A stretch of DNA of 7,067 nucleotides from Maribacter sp. (GTDB lineage: Bacteria > Bacteroidota > Bacteroidia > Flavobacteriales > Flavobacteriaceae): positions 1 through 7,067 of the forward strand of contig JANQUX010000182.1 of assembly GCA_030730545.1 (NCBI GenBank). Direction: 5' to 3'. The notes under the pieces are model-generated. The model saw nothing but the letters and a program-made list of their open reading frames with translations, searched no databases and was not told the DNA's origin. This document shows, piece by piece, positions 6,337-7,067 of the stretch; position 1 is the first letter of the stretch; the number at the start of each line of letters is the position of its first letter. Made by a program: the position numbers and the translations under genes.

Positions 6337-6363
6337 AAGCCAATGGCTAGTAGCTAAAAGCTA
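6330..6363 (+). repeat. Right arm of cassette, 21-nt tandem repeat
   Basis: tagctaaaagc occurs exactly at 6330-6340 and again at 6351-6361, a 21-nt period identical to that of the left arm. Within it, agccaatggct (6338-6348) is self-complementary (AGCC/GGCT). The reverse complement of 6335-6363 matches 5941-5969 at 26 of 29 bases. The arm contains the stop codon of the four-helix gene (6334-6336) and ends 10 nt before hemE, so it sits in the hemE leader. Confidence 0.8.
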
Positions 6364-6373
6364 TTACAAGAAT

Positions 6374-7067
6374 ATGAGCTTAAAAAACGACTTATTTTTA
6401 AAAGCCTTAAAAGGTGAAACGGTAGAAAGACCACCAGTGTGGATGATGCGTCAAGCAGGTAGATATTTACCTGAATTCATGGCTATCAAAGAAAAATATG
6501 ACTTCTTTACCAGATGTCAGACTCCAGAATTAGCATCAGAAATTACGGTTCAACCTATTCGTAGATACGGTATGGATGCCGCTATATTGTTTAGTGATAT
6601 TTTGGTGATTCCACAGGCAATGAATATTCATGTAGAGATGAAGCCAAATTTTGGTCCGTATTTACCGAACCCAATTCGTAGTCAAAAAGATTTAGATCGT
6701 GTTATTGTACCAGATGTTCACGAAACATTAGGTTACGTAATGGAAGCCATAAAAGCAACTAAAGAAAAACTGAATGACGAAGTTCCGTTGATCGGTTTTG
6801 CAGGTTCCCCTTGGACGATTTTATGTTACTGTGTACAAGGTCAAGGAAGCAAAACGTTTGATAAGGCAAAAGAACTATGCTTTACACAACCCGTTGTAGC
6901 TCACGAATTACTTCAAAAAATTACAGATACCACCATTTCATATTTAAAGGCTAAAGTTGCTGCAGGTGTAAACGCGGTACAAGTATTTGATTCTTGGGGC
7001 GGCATGTTATCCCCTACCGATTATCAAGAATTCTCTTGGCAATACATTCAGCAAATTATCGATGCTT
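6374..7067 (+). CDS. hemE: Uroporphyrinogen decarboxylase (3' end outside window)
   Basis: A cytoplasmic enzyme removing the four acetate carboxyls of uroporphyrinogen III to give coproporphyrinogen III. 231 codons are visible, about two thirds of the usual 340 or so, and the frame is open to the window edge. The first family signature is complete at [16 protein letters not shown] (20-35), with the substrate-binding arginines Arg26 and Arg30. The catalytic Asp is Asp75 in LFSDIL. The second signature is [16 protein letters not shown] (141-156), and QVFDSWGG follows (203-210). ATG 6374 gives the expected short lead before the first signature. The gene lies 37 nt after the four-helix gene stop and 10 nt after the right repeat arm. 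It probably belongs to the hemA transcript, since no promoter matching TAnnTTTG is seen just before it. Confidence 0.96.
   Translation, partial: MSLKNDLFLKALKGETVERPPVWMMRQAGRYLPEFMAIKEKYDFFTRCQTPELASEITVQPIRRYGMDAAILFSDILVIPQAMNIHVEMKPNFGPYLPNPIRSQKDLDRVIVPDVHETLGYVMEAIKATKEKLNDEVPLIGFAGSPWTILCYCVQGQGSKTFDKAKELCFTQPVVAHELLQKITDTTISYLKAKVAAGVNAVQVFDSWGGMLSPTDYQEFSWQYIQQIIDA

Larger units (their letters stand above)
5936..6363 (+). mobile_element. Putative IVS-like cassette: four-helix-bundle gene within inverted repeats
   Basis: A unit of about 428 bp between hemCD and hemE, consisting of a left repeat arm, a 118-codon gene and a right repeat arm. 5941-5969 pairs with 6335-6363 at 26 of 29 positions in inverted orientation. 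Removing the unit would leave roughly 16 nt between the hemCD stop and the hemE start, normal operon spacing. The encoded family is the one found in intervening sequences of 23S rRNA, which are also flanked by complementary ends. No transposase is present and no clear target duplication is visible, so mobility would need an outside enzyme or a recombination route. The structure is seen directly; mobility is inferred. Confidence 0.55.

Noticed and set aside
5930..6373. Target-site duplication flanking the cassette
   Set aside because: The outer flanks share only short ATTA/TTA-type matches, which are expected by chance in this AT-rich junction.

Overview
The window looks like chromosomal DNA from a member of the Flavobacteriaceae (Bacteroidota). 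The signs are AT-rich coding sequence, no purine-rich Shine-Dalgarno sites before the genes, a TTG / TAnnTTTG-type promoter before hemA, a fused HemC-HemD protein, a DUF1460 cell-wall protein and a Bacteroidota-style 'four helix bundle' gene. The genus cannot be fixed from the sequence alone; a marine Maribacter/Zobellia-like flavobacterium is a guess.

Left part (1-2008, + strand): a MscS-family mechanosensitive channel gene followed after 9 nt by a secreted DUF1460 (NlpC/P60-like amidase) protein. The channel gene appears split. A 53-codon frame at 85-246 encodes a plausible first membrane helix and joins the main frame (194-1156) exactly at a run of eight A residues (235-242). One A fewer would give a continuous 356-aa protein.

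Middle (2013-3095): an AraC/PchR-like regulator on the - strand, ending 4 nt from the DUF1460 stop. Its start faces hemA across a 192-nt divergent intergenic region. That region holds a perfect 8-bp inverted repeat on the regulator side and a good Bacteroidota promoter on the hemA side.

Right part (3096-7067, + strand): a tetrapyrrole operon made of hemA (glutamyl-tRNA reductase), a hemC-hemD fusion (hydroxymethylbilane synthase plus uroporphyrinogen-III synthase) overlapping hemA by ATGA, and hemE (uroporphyrinogen decarboxylase, cut by the window end). Together they cover glutamyl-tRNA to glutamate semialdehyde and porphobilinogen to coproporphyrinogen III; hemL and hemB are not in this window.

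The most unusual object is a compact cassette of about 428 bp (5936-6363) lodged between hemCD and hemE. It is a 118-aa four-helix-bundle protein (23S rRNA intervening-sequence / Avd-like family) bounded by near-perfect inverted repeats (26/29 matching), each arm built from a 21-nt-period tandem duplication. Removing the cassette would leave a gap of about 16 nt between hemCD and hemE, as expected of an insertion into an existing operon. It may be a small mobile element, or an mRNA-borne analogue of the 23S rRNA intervening sequences.
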